From contig JAFDZA010000002.1 in NCBI GenBank assembly GCA_018267135.1, positions 124,001 through 188,000 of the forward strand: a stretch of 64,000 nt of DNA, written 5' to 3'. The stretch is from Bacteroidota bacterium (GTDB lineage: Bacteria; Bacteroidota; Bacteroidia; Cytophagales; Cyclobacteriaceae). The position numbers and the translations under genes are program-made. Below the pieces are notes generated by a model. That model was given only the letters and a program-made list of their open reading frames with translations. It made no database searches and had not been told where the DNA came from. Below are positions 25,809 to 34,796 of this stretch, piece after piece (position 1 is the first letter of the stretch; each line of letters starts with the position of its first letter).

Positions 25809-26816
25809 ATGAAAACAAATATTTACCTGGTTCGTTTTTTTGTGCTATTTGTTTCTCTCGGTATTATTTTTATGTCGGATATTTTATTGGGCAGTGTTTC
25901 TATTCCGCTTTCCGATTTTTTCAACCATTTATTTTCTTTGGCCGATTCACCCGGGCACATCATCCTTTGGCAGTTTAGGCTGCCCAAGGCTATTACCTGT
26001 GTACTGGCCGGGGCATCGCTGGCTTGTGGTGGACTGCTGATGCAAACGCTCTTTCGTAACCCGCTGGCCGGCCCCGATGTGCTGGGGCTTAGCTCGGGCG
26101 CCAGTTTGGCCGTGGGTATGCTGGTGTTGGTGGGGCGCCAGGTAAGTTGGCAGGCGGGGGGGTGGAGTTTAGCGCTGGCCGCGGGAAGTGGGAGTATTCT
26201 GGTGTTGCTTTTAATGCTGGCAGTAGCCCGCTCCATACGCGACAACACTTCGCTTCTCATTATCGGGTTAATGGTGGCTGCGGCCGTTTCTTCGCTGATG
26301 AGCGTGTTGCAATACCTGAGCCGGGCCGAAGATCTTCAATTTTATTTTTTGTGGACGATGGGCAGTGTGGCTAATACCGGGTGGAGCGATGTGGGTGTGA
26401 TCGCTTTTGTTTTTTTTATCGGAGCAATCATTAGTGTAGGCTTAACCAAATCATTGAACGGCTGGCTGCTGGGCGAAAATTATGCCAGCAGTTTAGGAAT
26501 TAATACGACCCGATCCAGAATTTGGATGGTGGTGGCGGCCGGGCTGATGACGGGTGTGGTGACAGCCTTTTGTGGGCCCATTGCCTTTGTGGGGCTGGCG
26601 GTTCCGCATCTGGCCAGGCTGGTGATGCAAACGGCCAACCACAAAATTTTATTGCCAGCGTCTATGGCCGGGGGGGCGGCACTGCTTTTATTTTGCGATG
26701 TGGTTTCGCAGCTGACCGGTGAAGTACATTCAGTTCCGCTAAATGCGCTAACCTCTATCATTGGCGCGCCTATTGTAATCTGGCAGGTAATGAAATTTAA
26801 AAAAGTAGCTGTCTGA
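25809..26816 (+). CDS. FecCD/BtuC-family ABC transporter permease (lone)
   Basis: A 335-residue inner-membrane permease with about ten hydrophobic segments. Family signatures are RLPKAITCVLAGASLACGGLLMQTLFRNPLAGPDVLG, the central GLMVAAAVSSLMSVLQYLSR and the coupling region GPIAFVGLAVPHLARLV. These permeases import ferric siderophores, haem or cobalamin together with an ATPase and a binding protein. Neither is adjacent: the next gene converges from the other strand with only three bases between stops. Its partners must be encoded elsewhere or have been lost. Confidence 0.92.
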   Translation: MKTNIYLVRFFVLFVSLGIIFMSDILLGSVSIPLSDFFNHLFSLADSPGHIILWQFRLPKAITCVLAGASLACGGLLMQTLFRNPLAGPDVLGLSSGASLAVGMLVLVGRQVSWQAGGWSLALAAGSGSILVLLLMLAVARSIRDNTSLLIIGLMVAAAVSSLMSVLQYLSRAEDLQFYFLWTMGSVANTGWSDVGVIAFVFFIGAIISVGLTKSLNGWLLGENYASSLGINTTRSRIWMVVAAGLMTGVVTAFCGPIAFVGLAVPHLARLVMQTANHKILLPASMAGGAALLLFCDVVSQLTGEVHSVPLNALTSIIGAPIVIWQVMKFKKVAV

Positions 26817-26819
26817 ATT

Positions 26820-28160
26820 TTAGGGTACAATCAACCGACTGATTTGTTTGAGTGATCCATTGGATACGTGGGCGATGTAAATACCAGGTTCAAGAAATAC
26901 CGGGATAACAACTTGCCTTTCGGAAGAACTGACCTGCGTTTTTATTGTACCGGTTAAGTCCATGATAATTATTTGTGTTGGGTTTTCGCTATCAAAGTTG
27001 GTATCAATATGTAGGTTGCGGTCGGCTACTGGATTGGGATAAACAGAAATTTTTCGATTGGAAGAAAACGAGGCTGCGATAATCTGAAATACCTGAGTAG
27101 TGCCATCAAAATCTACTGAGGTAAGTCGGTAATAGTTAGTGCCTGCCAGCGGGTTGGCATCGCGGAGGCTATACTGATGTGGTTGGTTAGTGGTGCCGTG
27201 GCCTTGTATTTGCCCCAGCAATTGAAAATTTTTTCCATTGCCAGATCTTTCTATTAGAAAATAATTGAAGTTAAGCTCGCTAGAAGTAGCCCAGGCTAAT
27301 TCAATAGATTCATCCGATACCCCCGCTACAGAGAAATAAAGAAGCGTAATGGGTAATGGGCTGCTGGGCTGAGCGGCTACCCAATTATAAAAGCTGGAGT
27401 CTGAACTTTGCATAGTAGATTTATCGCCCTTGTTGCTGGTAATGCTCGACCCTCCGCCATTGACGGTTGAGGTACCGTTTACATAAAGCCCATAAGGGGT
27501 AGTGTTATTGGCAGTTACCTGATCGCCCCCTCCATTTAACGTAATGTTTCCATTAACGTACATCTGGCCTCCATTATTGATTTGTAGTTTTTGGCCACCT
27601 CCTCCAGAGCTTGTCAGGTTTCCATAAAGTGCCACGCGTCCGTTTTTATTTACAGTCATCCCCGATCCGCCAGACGAAAAAAATAAATTTCCCTCCATTA
27701 CAAAATCGGCATAGGGCGGGGCCGTAGCATTTGTGCCTACCGATATTACATTGTTGCTATTGATATAGGTGTCGCCCTGCACAATTACTTTGCCGCCCGG
27801 ATAAATGATGAATTTGTTGGCATCAGAAGAAGCCGTCAGGCTGCCGGTAATAATAAGTGTGCCATAGACATTGATAGATCCACCGCTGTTGCTCAGTGTC
27901 AGATTTCCGTTAACAGTAAATGTTTTATTGGCCGAAACAGTAAGCACCATACCGCCTACCGTATAGTTGGCGCTGGTACTCATATTATTTTGCACGGTAA
28001 CCGAACCATAACTTTGGCCGCTGAGCGGAGGCGCGGTGCCACCTGCCCAGTTTGAGCCGGTACTAAAAGTGCCATCGGCCGATGAAGTAAAGGTCTGGGC
28101 GGATGCCGCGATCGTACAAAACCCTAAAAACAGAGTTAGGGTATAGTTCAATAACTTCAT
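26820..28160 (-). CDS. Secreted Gly/Asn-rich repeat protein with T9SS type A sorting tail
   Basis: A 446-residue protein with a signal peptide (ends near ASAQ). Residues ~25-250 form short repeated strands rich in Gly, Asn and Thr (for example FTVNGNLTLSNSGGSINVYG), typical of a right-handed beta helix. A fibronectin-like segment follows (ITLLYFSVAGVSDESIELAWATSSELN), and the last ~75 residues (KISVYPNPVADRNLHID to SRLIVP) are the por secretion system type A sorting domain. The protein is thus secreted through the type IX system and anchored or released. A role in adhesion or polysaccharide binding is possible but not shown. Confidence 0.9.
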   Translation of the reverse strand: MKLLNYTLTLFLGFCTIAASAQTFTSSADGTFSTGSNWAGGTAPPLSGQSYGSVTVQNNMSTSANYTVGGMVLTVSANKTFTVNGNLTLSNSGGSINVYGTLIITGSLTASSDANKFIIYPGGKVIVQGDTYINSNNVISVGTNATAPPYADFVMEGNLFFSSGGSGMTVNKNGRVALYGNLTSSGGGGQKLQINNGGQMYVNGNITLNGGGDQVTANNTTPYGLYVNGTSTVNGGGSSITSNKGDKSTMQSSDSSFYNWVAAQPSSPLPITLLYFSVAGVSDESIELAWATSSELNFNYFLIERSGNGKNFQLLGQIQGHGTTNQPHQYSLRDANPLAGTNYYRLTSVDFDGTTQVFQIIAASFSSNRKISVYPNPVADRNLHIDTNFDSENPTQIIIMDLTGTIKTQVSSSERQVVIPVFLEPGIYIAHVSNGSLKQISRLIVP

Positions 28161-28352
28161 GAAAAAATGAATTTTAGAGTACTTGGCAAGAACCTATCCA
28201 TTCTTGTTTTATGTATCGTTTTTATAAAAAAGGCCACAATAATAAGTAAATCAAAAGAATCACGAAAGAAGCAGGGGCTTATAGCATGCTCTCTCAGATT
28301 CAGGCTGGGAATAAATTGAATCAAATCGGGAAATGGAGGAAAGGAAATCAGT

Positions 28353-28490
28353 TTATTTTTCTACGGTTACTCCCCGTTGTCTAATACGTTGATAAGGCCG
28401 CCTACCCCAGTTGTTAGTGCAATAGCCTTTCTGCAAAGGGCAGATGGTAATTAATATCCGGTCGTTCATCAGCCATATATTTCGATTCAT
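28353..28490 (-). CDS. Possible 45-residue small protein in the 390-bp gap
   Basis: The gap 28161-28549 between the sorting-tail protein and the S9 peptidase holds no recognised gene. On the minus strand an ATG at 28490 opens a 45-codon frame with an N-terminal stretch MNRNIWLMNDRILITI, a C-x6-C pair (CPLQKGYC) and a basic tail with NWGRRPYQRIRQRG. The Trp/Arg-rich end is unusual for noise, but the length is within what chance gives. The rest of the gap appears to be promoter space for the two divergent genes. Confidence 0.25.
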   Translation of the reverse strand: MNRNIWLMNDRILITICPLQKGYCTNNWGRRPYQRIRQRGVTVEK

Positions 28491-28549
28491 CAAAATGAAT
28501 AATTCTTCAAAGAAATCTTTTGTTACTTTAGCAAATAATCAATTCTAAA

Positions 28550-30733
28550 ATGAAGTCTCCATTGCTAATTATTTTCGCTTTAATTGTGCTGAGTACACAA
28601 GCTCTAGCACAAACCGGAAAAACCTACACCGTAGCCGATTACCAACAGGCGGCCGATATGCTGGGTGGCAATACCGGCCAGTGGATAGATAATTTTATTC
28701 AGCCGCAATGGCTCCCGAATAATAAAATTTGGTACAGAAGCTTAACCGATCAACAAAAATATGTGCTGGTTAATCCGGCCGATGGCAAACGAATAACCGC
28801 CAACACCCGAAAGGAGTTGTTTGATTTGGCCGGAGCCAAGCCTCTGCCGAGGCAAATGGGAGAGGGAGTCATTTCGCCCGATGGAAAATATACTGCGTTT
28901 ATCCGCACCTGGAATTTGTGGATGAAAGAAATCGCCACCGGAAACGAAAAGCAACTCACTACCGATGGCATCAAAGATTTTGGCTATGCTACCGACAATG
29001 CCGGATGGAAACACACCGACAACCCGGTTCTCACTTGGTCGCCCGATTCAAAAAAGATAGCCACGTTTCAACAAGATCAGCGGCACGTAAGCAATATGTA
29101 TTTGGTAAAAACGAAGGTGGGAGCACCGGAACTGTCGGAGTGGAAATACCCGATTCCCGGAGATGCCGACATTATCCGGATTTACCGGGTAATAATTGAT
29201 GTGAGCAGCGAACCCAAAATCATTCGCCTGAAAATGAATTCCGATGCCAGACGAAGCACCCAGTGCGATGATATTTCGTGCGATGGCGGGTTTGATGATG
29301 TAGCCTGGAGCGAAGACAGTAAGCAGCTCGTTTTTGTTTCTACCAGCCGCGATCACAAGCAAGAAAATGTGCGGATAACCAATGCCGAAACCGGAGAGGT
29401 AAAAGATATTTTCGAAGAAAAAGTGGCCACTCAATATGAATCGGGTCGGGGTTCCATCAGCTGGAAATATTTTTCTAAGACCAACGAAATACTTTGGTAC
29501 TCTGAGCGCAGCGACTGGGCGCATTTGTATCTCTACAACGCCACTACCGGCCAACTTAAAAACCAAATTACGTCCGGAAACTATGTCGTGGCACAAGTAC
29601 TGAAAGTAGATGAAAAAGACCGTGTCATTTATTTTGAAGGAAAAGGGAAAGAACCCGGACGCAATCCGTATTTCCGGCATTTGTACCGGGTTGATTTTAC
29701 CGGGAAAAATTTGAAACTGCTTACTCCCAACGAGGGCGACCATGCCGTTAGTTTTTCGCCCGATGGAAAATATTTTACCGACAGCTATTCGCAGCCCAAC
29801 GTGCCACCCGTGTATGAAGTGAGAGACCTGAAAGGAAAACTATTGGCCACCTTAGAGAAAGCAGATATAGCAAAGCTTACCGCCACCGGCTGGAAACCCC
29901 CGGTGCCATTCAGTGTAAAATCGGCCGACAATCGTTGGGATTTATACGGACTGATGTACACGCCACAAAAAATGAATACAGCCGAAAAATACCCGGTTAT
30001 CGTAAACATTTATCCGGGGCCGCAGGGTGGAAGCGTAAGCTACTGGGGCTTTTCGCCTGGCCGGGGCGATGCCCAGGCATTAGCCGAATTGGGTTTTGTG
30101 GTAGTACAACTGGAAGGAAGTTGCAATCCTAACCGGTCTAAATCTTTTCATGATGCCTGCTATGGTAACATGGGCGAAAACACCCTGCCCGACCAGATAG
30201 CCGGACTGAAGCAACTGCAGGAGAAATATAAATTTTTAGACTTAGACCGTGTAGGTATTTGGGGGCACTCGGGCGGTGGGTTTGCCACAGCAGCCGCCCT
30301 GTTTAAATACCCTGACTTTTTTAAAGTAGGAATTTCCGAATCCGGAAACCACGATAACCGAAACTATGAAGACGATTGGGGCGAAAGATATATCGGTTTG
30401 GAAACAAAGAACGACCAGGGCATTTCAAACTATGAGCAACAGGCAAACCAACGGCTGGCCAAAAACCTGAAAGGAAAATTAATGTTGGTGCACGGAGGGA
30501 TGGACGACAACGTTCCACCCTACAATACCTATTTAGTAGTAGATGCTCTGATTAAAGCCAATAAAGATTTTGATTTGGTAATTTTACCCAATGCCCGCCA
30601 CGGCTATGCCGAAGACAGCAACTACATGATGCGCAAACGCTGGGACTATTTTATTCAGCACCTGATGGGCGCCACACCCCCTAAAGAATTTCAAATAAAA
30701 TATTCCGCTGATCCGCGAATGAAGAAAGAATAA
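28550..30733 (+). CDS. S9 family prolyl oligopeptidase (DPP-IV-like)
   Basis: A 727-residue exported peptidase. The signal peptide ends near LALAQT. Residues ~50-460 form a DPP-IV-type beta propeller, including LTWSPDSKKIATFQQDQR and FVSTSRDHKQENVR. The C-terminal alpha/beta-hydrolase domain carries the triad: S574 in GIWGHSGGGF, Asp in HGGMDDNVPP and His in PNARHGYAEDS. It cleaves dipeptides, usually after Pro or Ala, from peptides in the periplasm or at the surface. Monocistronic. Confidence 0.94.
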   Translation: MKSPLLIIFALIVLSTQALAQTGKTYTVADYQQAADMLGGNTGQWIDNFIQPQWLPNNKIWYRSLTDQQKYVLVNPADGKRITANTRKELFDLAGAKPLPRQMGEGVISPDGKYTAFIRTWNLWMKEIATGNEKQLTTDGIKDFGYATDNAGWKHTDNPVLTWSPDSKKIATFQQDQRHVSNMYLVKTKVGAPELSEWKYPIPGDADIIRIYRVIIDVSSEPKIIRLKMNSDARRSTQCDDISCDGGFDDVAWSEDSKQLVFVSTSRDHKQENVRITNAETGEVKDIFEEKVATQYESGRGSISWKYFSKTNEILWYSERSDWAHLYLYNATTGQLKNQITSGNYVVAQVLKVDEKDRVIYFEGKGKEPGRNPYFRHLYRVDFTGKNLKLLTPNEGDHAVSFSPDGKYFTDSYSQPNVPPVYEVRDLKGKLLATLEKADIAKLTATGWKPPVPFSVKSADNRWDLYGLMYTPQKMNTAEKYPVIVNIYPGPQGGSVSYWGFSPGRGDAQALAELGFVVVQLEGSCNPNRSKSFHDACYGNMGENTLPDQIAGLKQLQEKYKFLDLDRVGIWGHSGGGFATAAALFKYPDFFKVGISESGNHDNRNYEDDWGERYIGLETKNDQGISNYEQQANQRLAKNLKGKLMLVHGGMDDNVPPYNTYLVVDALIKANKDFDLVILPNARHGYAEDSNYMMRKRWDYFIQHLMGATPPKEFQIKYSADPRMKKE

Positions 30734-30806
30734 GTAAAGGGTTAGATTGATGATTTGCACATCCGGATTTGTGCCAGCACGAGTCTTAAACACTTCTTTA
30801 AAACTG

Positions 30807-30903
30807 TGCCCAGGTTAGTGCCTGCACGAACTAAAACCCCGTCCTTAAACTTGATTTTTTTTCATTGCTTTATGGTGTTTCGCGAGGACACGAACCGAGG
30901 CTT
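30807..30903. repeat. Inverted-repeat spacer element, copy 1 (left of hydrolase)
   Basis: Imperfect inverted ends: GCCCAGGTTAGTGCC at the left, and the complement of GCCTCGGTTCGTGTCC at the right. The interior GAACTAAAACCCCGTCCTT plus AAACTTGA, eight T and CATTGCT recurs almost unchanged at 32281-32325 on the other side of the alpha/beta hydrolase gene. GCACGAAC occurs at 30824-30831. A degenerate extra unit precedes it (30770-30803). Confidence 0.7.
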
Positions 30904-30948
30904 TAGGTATTCTAAAGTTTCATCAACCCATATGTAATAAATTTGCTG

Positions 30949-32214
30949 TTAGCGGATGGTCTTGCCCCCTCTTTGAATTTTTTTATAATCAATTAAAGCC
31001 AATTTTATGGAAGATATTAATAAATCAGGCTCGTCTGTTTGAACAAAATGACTTGACGAGGAGCAATAAAACAATTTTCCGTATGTCAGTGGATACAATA
31101 GTTGGAGATATCGTTTCATCTTAAGGTTCTCACTAACTCTAAACAACTTTTCCCAATCACAAACTAGCGGTGGATTATCGCCACCTGATTTTGAATAGCC
31201 TCCAGCCATAATAAAATGTACAGGAACATTAGGCAAAGGATTCTGGTCACATTCATTAAATTCTGTATGCGTTAATTGTACTGATATTTTTACTTCCTCT
31301 ACGTAGTATCTTGGCATTTCTACATAGAGTTTTTCAAGAAAATCTTTATTCGGTTTTCCAAAAGCAGAATCAATCTGATGCTTGGTTAGCCCCATTTCCA
31401 GATAGGGTAATTCACCCATTCCCTTTTTTTTAGTGAAATCTATAGGATCAACAAAAATAAGGCCTGCAATTTCATTGGGATAATAAGAAGCAAAACTTCT
31501 TATATAAACCCCTCCGAAAGAATGTGATACCAATAGATAGGGAGGTTTTAATCCTCTTTCTAGTAACATTTTCCTCAAATTGCTAACAATATGTCCTGTT
31601 GTAGGGGGCAGGCTGTCGTCTTCAGACTCTCCTAACCTCGGACGGTTATATGCAAAAACAGTATTTGTTTTCGAAACCTCGTCAATTACGCCATTCCATC
31701 GATCATAGGTATCGGCCATTCCATTTTCAAATACAATAACTGGTTTATTTGTTTGATTGTATTGCAGTCCGGTTGTATGTACTTCAATTTTGTATCCATT
31801 CAAAGTAATAAAGTCTAATTTAGCATACGCCTTATCCTTATTCTCTTTGACCATCTCAATCAGAGGTTTCCACCTACTATCCACATGTAACGATTTTAAA
31901 TCTGGATCCGACTTTATATGTGTATATCTGGAATAGTTCATGAATGTTGTAATATGATTCAAATTTGAGAATGCGCTATCAGTACTGCCTGCTAATGCAT
32001 ATGAACATGCGGCATTATAACGATGGGTAGTTGTTATCTTGGCATCAGGTGCATTAAACGCTTCAGAAAACGCAAGAGCAGAGTTCTTATACTCTGCTAA
32101 CTGATAAAGGGAGTCTGCTTTTCTAATAAGAACACTGTACCTCTGATTACTATTCTGAGCAAATAAAAATACGGTGGAAGTCAAAAGAGCTAATAAAGAA
32201 ATTGTCGTTTTCAT
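30949..32214 (-). CDS. Exported TPR-like / alpha-beta hydrolase protein
   Basis: The ATG at 32214 gives about 421 residues and starts with a signal peptide (MKTTISLLALLTSTVFLFAQ). A short helical-repeat region (to ~125) precedes an alpha/beta-hydrolase fold: VIVFENGMADTYDRWNGV, then the nucleophile elbow LLVSHSFGGVYIRSF with G-x-S-x-G-like SHSFGG, and GLIFVDPID. The C-terminal His is probably in SSSHFVQTDEP. Substrate unknown. The gene is AT-rich relative to the flanking core genes and is bracketed by two copies of an inverted-repeat spacer, as expected of a mobile cassette. Confidence 0.85.
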   Translation of the reverse strand: MKTTISLLALLTSTVFLFAQNSNQRYSVLIRKADSLYQLAEYKNSALAFSEAFNAPDAKITTTHRYNAACSYALAGSTDSAFSNLNHITTFMNYSRYTHIKSDPDLKSLHVDSRWKPLIEMVKENKDKAYAKLDFITLNGYKIEVHTTGLQYNQTNKPVIVFENGMADTYDRWNGVIDEVSKTNTVFAYNRPRLGESEDDSLPPTTGHIVSNLRKMLLERGLKPPYLLVSHSFGGVYIRSFASYYPNEIAGLIFVDPIDFTKKKGMGELPYLEMGLTKHQIDSAFGKPNKDFLEKLYVEMPRYYVEEVKISVQLTHTEFNECDQNPLPNVPVHFIMAGGYSKSGGDNPPLVCDWEKLFRVSENLKMKRYLQLLYPLTYGKLFYCSSSSHFVQTDEPDLLISSIKLALIDYKKIQRGGKTIR

Positions 32215-32258
32215 ATGCTTTTCATTAATAAAGGATACGATCATGGCAATATTAAACT

Positions 32259-32395
32259 TCTGCCCAGTTTGTGCCTGTAGGAACTAAAAACTCCGTTCTT
32301 AAACTTGATTTTTTTTCATTGCTCGATATGAAGTTTCGGCATGGACAAAGATATTTATTTTTTATGATGGTTGTGAAGGCACGAACCCGGGCAGA
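32259..32395. repeat. Inverted-repeat spacer element, copy 2 (right of hydrolase)
   Basis: Ends form an inverted pair: TCTGCCCAGTTTGTGCC at 32260-32276, and at 32379-32396 the complement of TCTGCCCGGGTTCGTGCC. The interior repeats that of the copy at 30807-30903. GCACGAAC is at 32379-32386. No coding frame is visible. The palindromic form suggests a MITE-like or recombination-site element. Confidence 0.7.
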
Positions 32396-32425
32396 GTTTT
32401 TTATTCACTGTCACTATTTTTTTGA

Positions 32426-32785
32426 TTATTGACTAATTAAAAACCGAATGGCTTCCTCTCTGGTGTCAAAATATTCAATCTTTCTTTTCGTCCATAAATT
32501 AACTCCTTTTAAAATCCATTTTTGGATGGTGGAGAGACCTATTACAGCATTCTTAGATATGGACTCTTCTATTTCTTTATAATCTATTTCAAGCTGCCTT
32601 ATGAAATTGGGAGTAATATGATTACCTTCATTAAATACACACAATAAAAGAACGGGTTGATTTTGCGTAAGAATTAATTCTTTGGCTTTCTTCATGAGCA
32701 GAACCATCTCATTCTGATTGCAGTTAGCATAATCGATCACAATTATCTCCGCTTCTTTAATCATCAATTTCTCAATTCGCCCCAT
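32426..32785 (-). CDS. STAS/SpoIIAA-like small protein
   Basis: A 119-residue alpha/beta protein: a strand AEIIVIDYANC, a helix MVLLMKKAKELI, a strand PVLLLCVFNEGNHI, a strand NAVIGLSTIQKWI and a C-terminal KIEYFDTREEAIRFLISQ helix. The order of elements and the ending resemble the tandem STAS-like pair at 15.5-16.3 kb, though sequence identity is low. It lies in the accessory region between inverted-repeat spacers. No partner gene is adjacent. Confidence 0.6.
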   Translation of the reverse strand: MGRIEKLMIKEAEIIVIDYANCNQNEMVLLMKKAKELILTQNQPVLLLCVFNEGNHITPNFIRQLEIDYKEIEESISKNAVIGLSTIQKWILKGVNLWTKRKIEYFDTREEAIRFLISQ

Positions 32786-32899
32786 TTCTAAAGCATTGTT
32801 TATATTTTTTTATTGTTCAATTAGTCTATTAAAATTTTTGGTTGCCTCAAAGCATGACGAATAACGGTTCGAGTATTGTGAGTTCGTTGTTTCCCTTCA

Positions 32900-33445
32900 T
32901 CAATTTTTTTGTTTTTCAATATTTTTTATAATTCCTTTCAGGATTGTCGGCACAATTAGTTTATGGAATGGTCTAACTGGTAAAAAATATAATCGGCCAA
33001 ACCAATTATTAAATTTTACTGTTGTTGAAATGATTAATTTCTTGTTTATCGTGTCGTTAGATTGCTGGTCAATAAACAAAGAAACTCTAAAATTCAGATG
33101 CTTATCATCTTCTCCTAAAACAACCTCTTCACCGGTCTTGTTGTAAACTTTGAAAAGTCCAAGTTGGTCGCCTTGTTCACATTTAAAATTGTTAAGCAGT
33201 TTCTGTTTGTCTAAAATTTTTTCCGATGTTTTAAGTCCAAACAGTACAACCAACTTATTTCTCAAAGCAAATAATTTGTCAATCCATTTTGGTCCACCCG
33301 TAAAAAAGAACATTCCAATATCTGTCGAGTTAATATTACCATTTTTGTCAATAAAGTCACCCTGAAAACTATCAACAAAATCATACACATTATCATCAGA
33401 TCTTAAACTTGATTTTTCAGGAAGCTTGGATTTTGTTACTCTCAT
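32900..33445 (-). CDS. DUF2867 domain protein
   Basis: A 181-residue protein matching the DUF2867 pattern by eye: DNVYDFVDSFQGDF near the N-terminus, FFTGGPKWIDKLFALRNKLV, the VVLGEDDKHLNFRVSLF middle and the C-terminal RPFHKLIVPTILKGI amphipathic helix. The domain is found in SRPBCC-like and membrane-peripheral proteins; function unknown. AT-rich, with the palindromic spacer 33491-33618 upstream of it. Confidence 0.75.
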   Translation of the reverse strand: MRVTKSKLPEKSSLRSDDNVYDFVDSFQGDFIDKNGNINSTDIGMFFFTGGPKWIDKLFALRNKLVVLFGLKTSEKILDKQKLLNNFKCEQGDQLGLFKVYNKTGEEVVLGEDDKHLNFRVSLFIDQQSNDTINKKLIISTTVKFNNWFGRLYFLPVRPFHKLIVPTILKGIIKNIEKQKN

Positions 33446-33490
33446 CTATTCTATTTTCCAATGTCGCTACGAGGTGGCTTTACAATGACT

Positions 33491-33618
33491 GCCAACAGTT
33501 TGGGGCTTGGTGCAATGGCGAAAAATGGCCACTAAAACTAATTAAAATTACTATTATTCACCTTGCACATTAGTTCAATAGATATCCATCAGCCCCCTGC
33601 CATCAAACCTTTGTTGGC
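33491..33618. repeat. Palindromic spacer between DUF2867 and DinB genes
   Basis: Ends GCCAACA (33491-33497) and TGTTGGC (33612-33618) are perfect complements and extend imperfectly through GTTTGGGGC and GCCATCAAAC. GTTCGTGC follows at 33620-33627, the complement of the GCACGAAC word found in the spacers at 30.8 and 32.4 kb. Non-coding, ~128 bases. Confidence 0.6.
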
Positions 33619-33636
33619 TGTTCGTGCTTTTTTTGA

Positions 33637-34131
33637 TTATTTGTAAATATTGTAAAAATTGTAATCTGTATTAGAGCCATCAGTAATCCCGACATTCCGT
33701 CCAATAGTTACAATTTGTCCTCTATGATAAGTGGCGTGATTAATTAATTGTTGTAAATATTCATACTTTGGCAATTCACATTTAAACCAAGGTGTTTCTA
33801 TTTTTACAAGTTTGGAAAGTTTTTCTTCGTTATAGGAAGCTATCAGTTTGCTTATTTCATTTGCCCGGTGCACAATCCCATCAAAAATTTCTTTCGAATT
33901 ATATTCGTTTATTCCACTCCTATTTTCAAATTCAGAGGTTTCGGCAATAATAGAATACCAATATTCATCTGTTGCCCAGATATGGTTCAGTGTTTTAATA
34001 ATACTGTTAAAACTTGAAGGGACTTCTTTGTGTAAAAGTTCATCTGACTTTGGGGATAACCATTCAACAAATTTCTGGGTTGCCCACGAATGATAATTGG
34101 CATTGTTAGCCATAAATTTTTGTAAACTCAT
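33637..34131 (-). CDS. DinB-family protein
   Basis: A 164-residue four-helix-bundle protein. The three metal-binding His positions of the DinB/YfiT group are visible: NYHSWATQK near the N-terminus or the IIKTLNHIWATDEYW histidine, and the C-terminal pair in LINHATYHRGQI. The group includes thiol-dependent transferases and damage-inducible proteins; the substrate is unknown. Its start overlaps the end of the preceding gene (34128-34131), so the two are coupled. Confidence 0.87.
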   Translation of the reverse strand: MSLQKFMANNANYHSWATQKFVEWLSPKSDELLHKEVPSSFNSIIKTLNHIWATDEYWYSIIAETSEFENRSGINEYNSKEIFDGIVHRANEISKLIASYNEEKLSKLVKIETPWFKCELPKYEYLQQLINHATYHRGQIVTIGRNVGITDGSNTDYNFYNIYK

Positions 34132-34625
34132 TTTGTACGTTTTTTGTTTATTATTTGTCCTAAAAAGCTGTTTTCTCCATTTAAAAAGCCAATTACTTTT
34201 TCAATATTGTTCGAAATACTTTCTTCTGATTTTAGAAATGAAACATAGCGAATAATTTCCTTCTTTTTCGAGAGAGCCAGTCCATCGAATACATTTTTTG
34301 CACTCTTGTTTTCCGTTAAGACTTTTACAAGTTTTGGATGGGGTTTTATTGTTCTGACGAATGGGTCATATTCAACTGTAACCGTAATTTCTTCTCCTAT
34401 CCGTTTTGGGGAGTCTTTCAATATTGTGGTGTTGATGTAAAGTCTCCACTCTCCACTATATTTTACTAAGGTTTGAATATAGTTTTTACCATTTACTGTT
34501 CCTCGAATGGGAATAGGCCCTTTTGATTTTCCCGATTGCCCGAAAATAACTTTCAATATTGTTTCGGGAATAAACACGAATGGATTAATTCCAATTAACT
34601 CTAATCTTGCCGTAAATTTCTCCAT
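34128..34625 (-). CDS. DUF1905 / YdeI-OmpD-associated protein
   Basis: A 165-residue protein. The N-terminal DUF1905 beta barrel spans ~5-90 (FTARLELIGINPFVFIPETI, then GTVNGKNYIQTLVKYSGEWRLYINTTILKD and VTVEYDP). The C-terminal helical OmdA segment follows (NVFDGLALSKKKEIIRYVSFLKSEESISN). The family is widespread but of unknown function. It is coupled to the DinB gene by a four-base overlap and forms a two-gene unit with it. The spacer 34665-34796 lies just upstream of its start. Confidence 0.85.
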   Translation of the reverse strand: MEKFTARLELIGINPFVFIPETILKVIFGQSGKSKGPIPIRGTVNGKNYIQTLVKYSGEWRLYINTTILKDSPKRIGEEITVTVEYDPFVRTIKPHPKLVKVLTENKSAKNVFDGLALSKKKEIIRYVSFLKSEESISNNIEKVIGFLNGENSFLGQIINKKRTK

Positions 34626-34664
34626 AAAATTTCCAATCGTGTGTTTAGAGTTGCACCCTTAGCC

Positions 34665-34796
34665 TGACCGCCAAACGCATGTTACCGGTTCGTGCTTCTT
34701 TTCTGTCGTGATGTTGTCTGCCCATGTTGCAGTGTCTTTGTGCGTTGGCTTGGTGGCTCTTTTGCAAAACTTGGCTTTAGCGTTGGGCCTTGTTTG
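34665..34796. repeat. Cassette-boundary repeat left of the AbiE pair
   Basis: Contains CCGCCAAACGC (34668-34678), TACCGGTT (34683-34690), GTTCGTGC (34688-34695), GCGTTGGC (34742-34749) and GCGTTGGGC (34780-34788). The segment 34744-34788 (GTTGGCTTG, GTGGC, CTCTTT, GCGTTGGGC in order) is repeated with small gaps at 36882-36930 on the far side of the AbiE genes. It cuts off the small reading frame that starts at 34909. Confidence 0.55.

Noticed and set aside
33401..33420. CTTAAACTTGATTTTT inside the DUF2867 gene, matching the interior of the hydrolase-flanking repeats
   Set aside because: Only 16 AT-rich bases within a coding frame; chance is likely and the rest of the repeat is missing.
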